In this document: positions 61,977 through 64,000 of the stretch, piece by piece
How the letters are laid out: each line of letters starts with the position of its first letter
Position numbering within the stretch: position 1 is the first letter of the stretch
DNA from: Nocardioides sp. PD653-B2
Lineage (GTDB): Bacteria > Actinomycetota > Actinomycetes > Propionibacteriales > Nocardioidaceae
DNA length: 64,000 nt
Assembly (NCBI RefSeq): GCF_002117935.1
Contig: NZ_BDJE01000009.1
Coordinates: forward strand, 48,778-112,777
Direction of reading: 5' to 3'
The notes under the pieces: model-generated
Seen by the model: the letters and a program-made list of their open reading frames with translations, nothing else
What the model was told of the DNA's origin: nothing
Databases searched by the model: none
Program-made: the position numbers and the translations under genes

Positions 61977-62085
61977 CGGGGCGACCTGCCCCGCCACGAC
62001 TCCACCCGGGTGTCGCCGCGACCACGCGGCGCTGATCGACCTCGTCGGGGCGAGACTCGCCGACGTGCTCGGGCCCGGAGGATTT

Positions 62086-62112
62086 CTTGCACTCTCGGGG
62101 GGCGAGTGCTAA
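62086..62112. promoter_or_regulatory. CIRCE element 1 (HrcA operator) upstream of groEL
   Basis: CTTGCACTC, nine bases, GAGTGCTAA. The right half is the exact CIRCE half-site and the left half differs at two bases from TTAGCACTC. It lies over the likely groEL promoter and would be repressed by HrcA. Confidence 0.9.
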
Positions 62113-62120
62113 ACATGAGG

Positions 62121-62147
62121 CTGGCACTCTCGTCATGAGAGTGACAA
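62121..62147. promoter_or_regulatory. CIRCE element 2 (degenerate) upstream of groEL
   Basis: CTGGCACTC, nine bases, GAGTGACAA: a second CIRCE-like site eight bases after the first, with two to three changes per half. Two CIRCE sites before groEL are known in actinobacteria. Confidence 0.75.
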
Positions 62148-62250
62148 GACATTGGGACCGGCCAGTTGAGGTCTGCAGCGTCGGCGGGAAGGGTCCGCCG
62201 GTACGGCCAGGTCGTCCGTCGCGGGCAGCGAACCGGACCCAACTCTCTAG

Positions 62251-63900
<1,650 letters not shown>

Positions 63901-63923
63901 GTCCAGCCTCCTAGCTTCACTCG

Positions 63924-63955
63924 AACGGCCCCAGTCCTCCGGGACTGGGGCCGTT
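63924..63955 (+). terminator. intrinsic terminator of groEL
   Basis: AACGGCCCCAGTCC pairs perfectly with its complement around the loop TCCG, a 14-bp stem starting 23 bases after the groEL stop and followed by TCGCG. Stem quality is high; the U-tract is weak, as with the carD terminator. Confidence 0.85.
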
Positions 63956-63980
63956 TCGCGTGTCCGGTCCGCCATCCGCG

Positions 63981-64000
63981 GTAGTCCCTGACGTTCGAGG
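63981..64000. repeat. second copy of the lon-downstream repeat (cut by the window end)
   Basis: GTAGTCCCTGACGTTCGAGG matches 55488-55507 at 19 of 20 bases. It lies 25 bases after the groEL terminator and runs off the window, so whether the full hairpin is present cannot be seen. Confidence 0.6.

Noticed and set aside
61977..62085. Possible small gene between the ATP-grasp gene and groEL
   Set aside because: No frame has a start, a ribosome site and conserved content; only short hairpins such as GGGGCGAGACTCGCC are seen.

Overview
The window is chromosomal DNA of a high-G+C actinobacterium, most probably of the Nocardioides/Pimelobacter group (Nocardioidaceae). This is inferred from the very high G+C, the actinobacterial gene orders (senX3-regX3/phoU; carD, ispD, ispF, cysS, rlmB; otsA, DUF3263, LytR_C, otsB; thrC, small sulfur carrier, groEL), many leaderless promoters (TANNNT followed 6-7 bases later by ATG or GTG) and many ATGA or GTGA gene overlaps. 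I see no rRNA, transposase, phage, plasmid or CRISPR; there is one tRNA (Thr-UGU).

Left part (1-16.5 kb): an EamA transporter cut by the window edge; senX3-regX3 diverging from phoU, with a PHO-box-like direct repeat before phoU; gpmA, a lipoprotein and a UbiA-type prenyltransferase; then carD and the MEP-pathway genes ispD and ispF, interleaved with nirD, a membrane-anchored molybdenum oxidoreductase, an SDR protein without the catalytic Tyr, and a secreted C39-like peptidase; then the coupled set cysS-rlmB-metallophosphoesterase.

Middle part (16.5-36.5 kb): a six-gene branched-chain-amino-acid-type ABC transporter locus (lipoprotein receptor, fused LivH-LivM permease, two ATPases, a collagen-like surface-anchored protein and a small membrane protein), an orphan sensor kinase, a DUF4032 protein, soxR coupled to a GH13 glycosidase, an SDR, tRNA-Thr, a DUF305/DUF6153 pair, pdxY, and a GMC oxidoreductase-aldehyde dehydrogenase pair. 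Four promoters here (transporter twice, SDR, GMC-ALDH) carry an operator fitting TnnAACnnGTTnnA, the consensus of the steroid-catabolism repressor KstR. This suggests one dispersed, lipid- or steroid-linked regulon. One of the four sites lies in a duplicated promoter followed only by a signal-peptide remnant.

Right part (36.5-64 kb): a DODA-type dioxygenase, a TrkA/RCK potassium channel, ung, a Tat-exported amine oxidase with an SMP-30-like partner, a broken TetR gene fused to a class II aldolase-PfkB kinase operon, a PLP decarboxylase, a GPH symporter, an alpha/beta hydrolase with a histone-like Lys/Ala tail, a methyltransferase, the trehalose genes otsA and otsB, lon under a HAIR (HspR) element, thrC under a SAM-I riboswitch with a MoaD/ThiS-like carrier ending GGC, an ECF42-type sigma factor with three tandem YCII/DGPF proteins, a LacI regulator, an ATP-grasp protein and groEL under two CIRCE elements. 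Intergenic palindromic elements of at least five kinds occur across the window.
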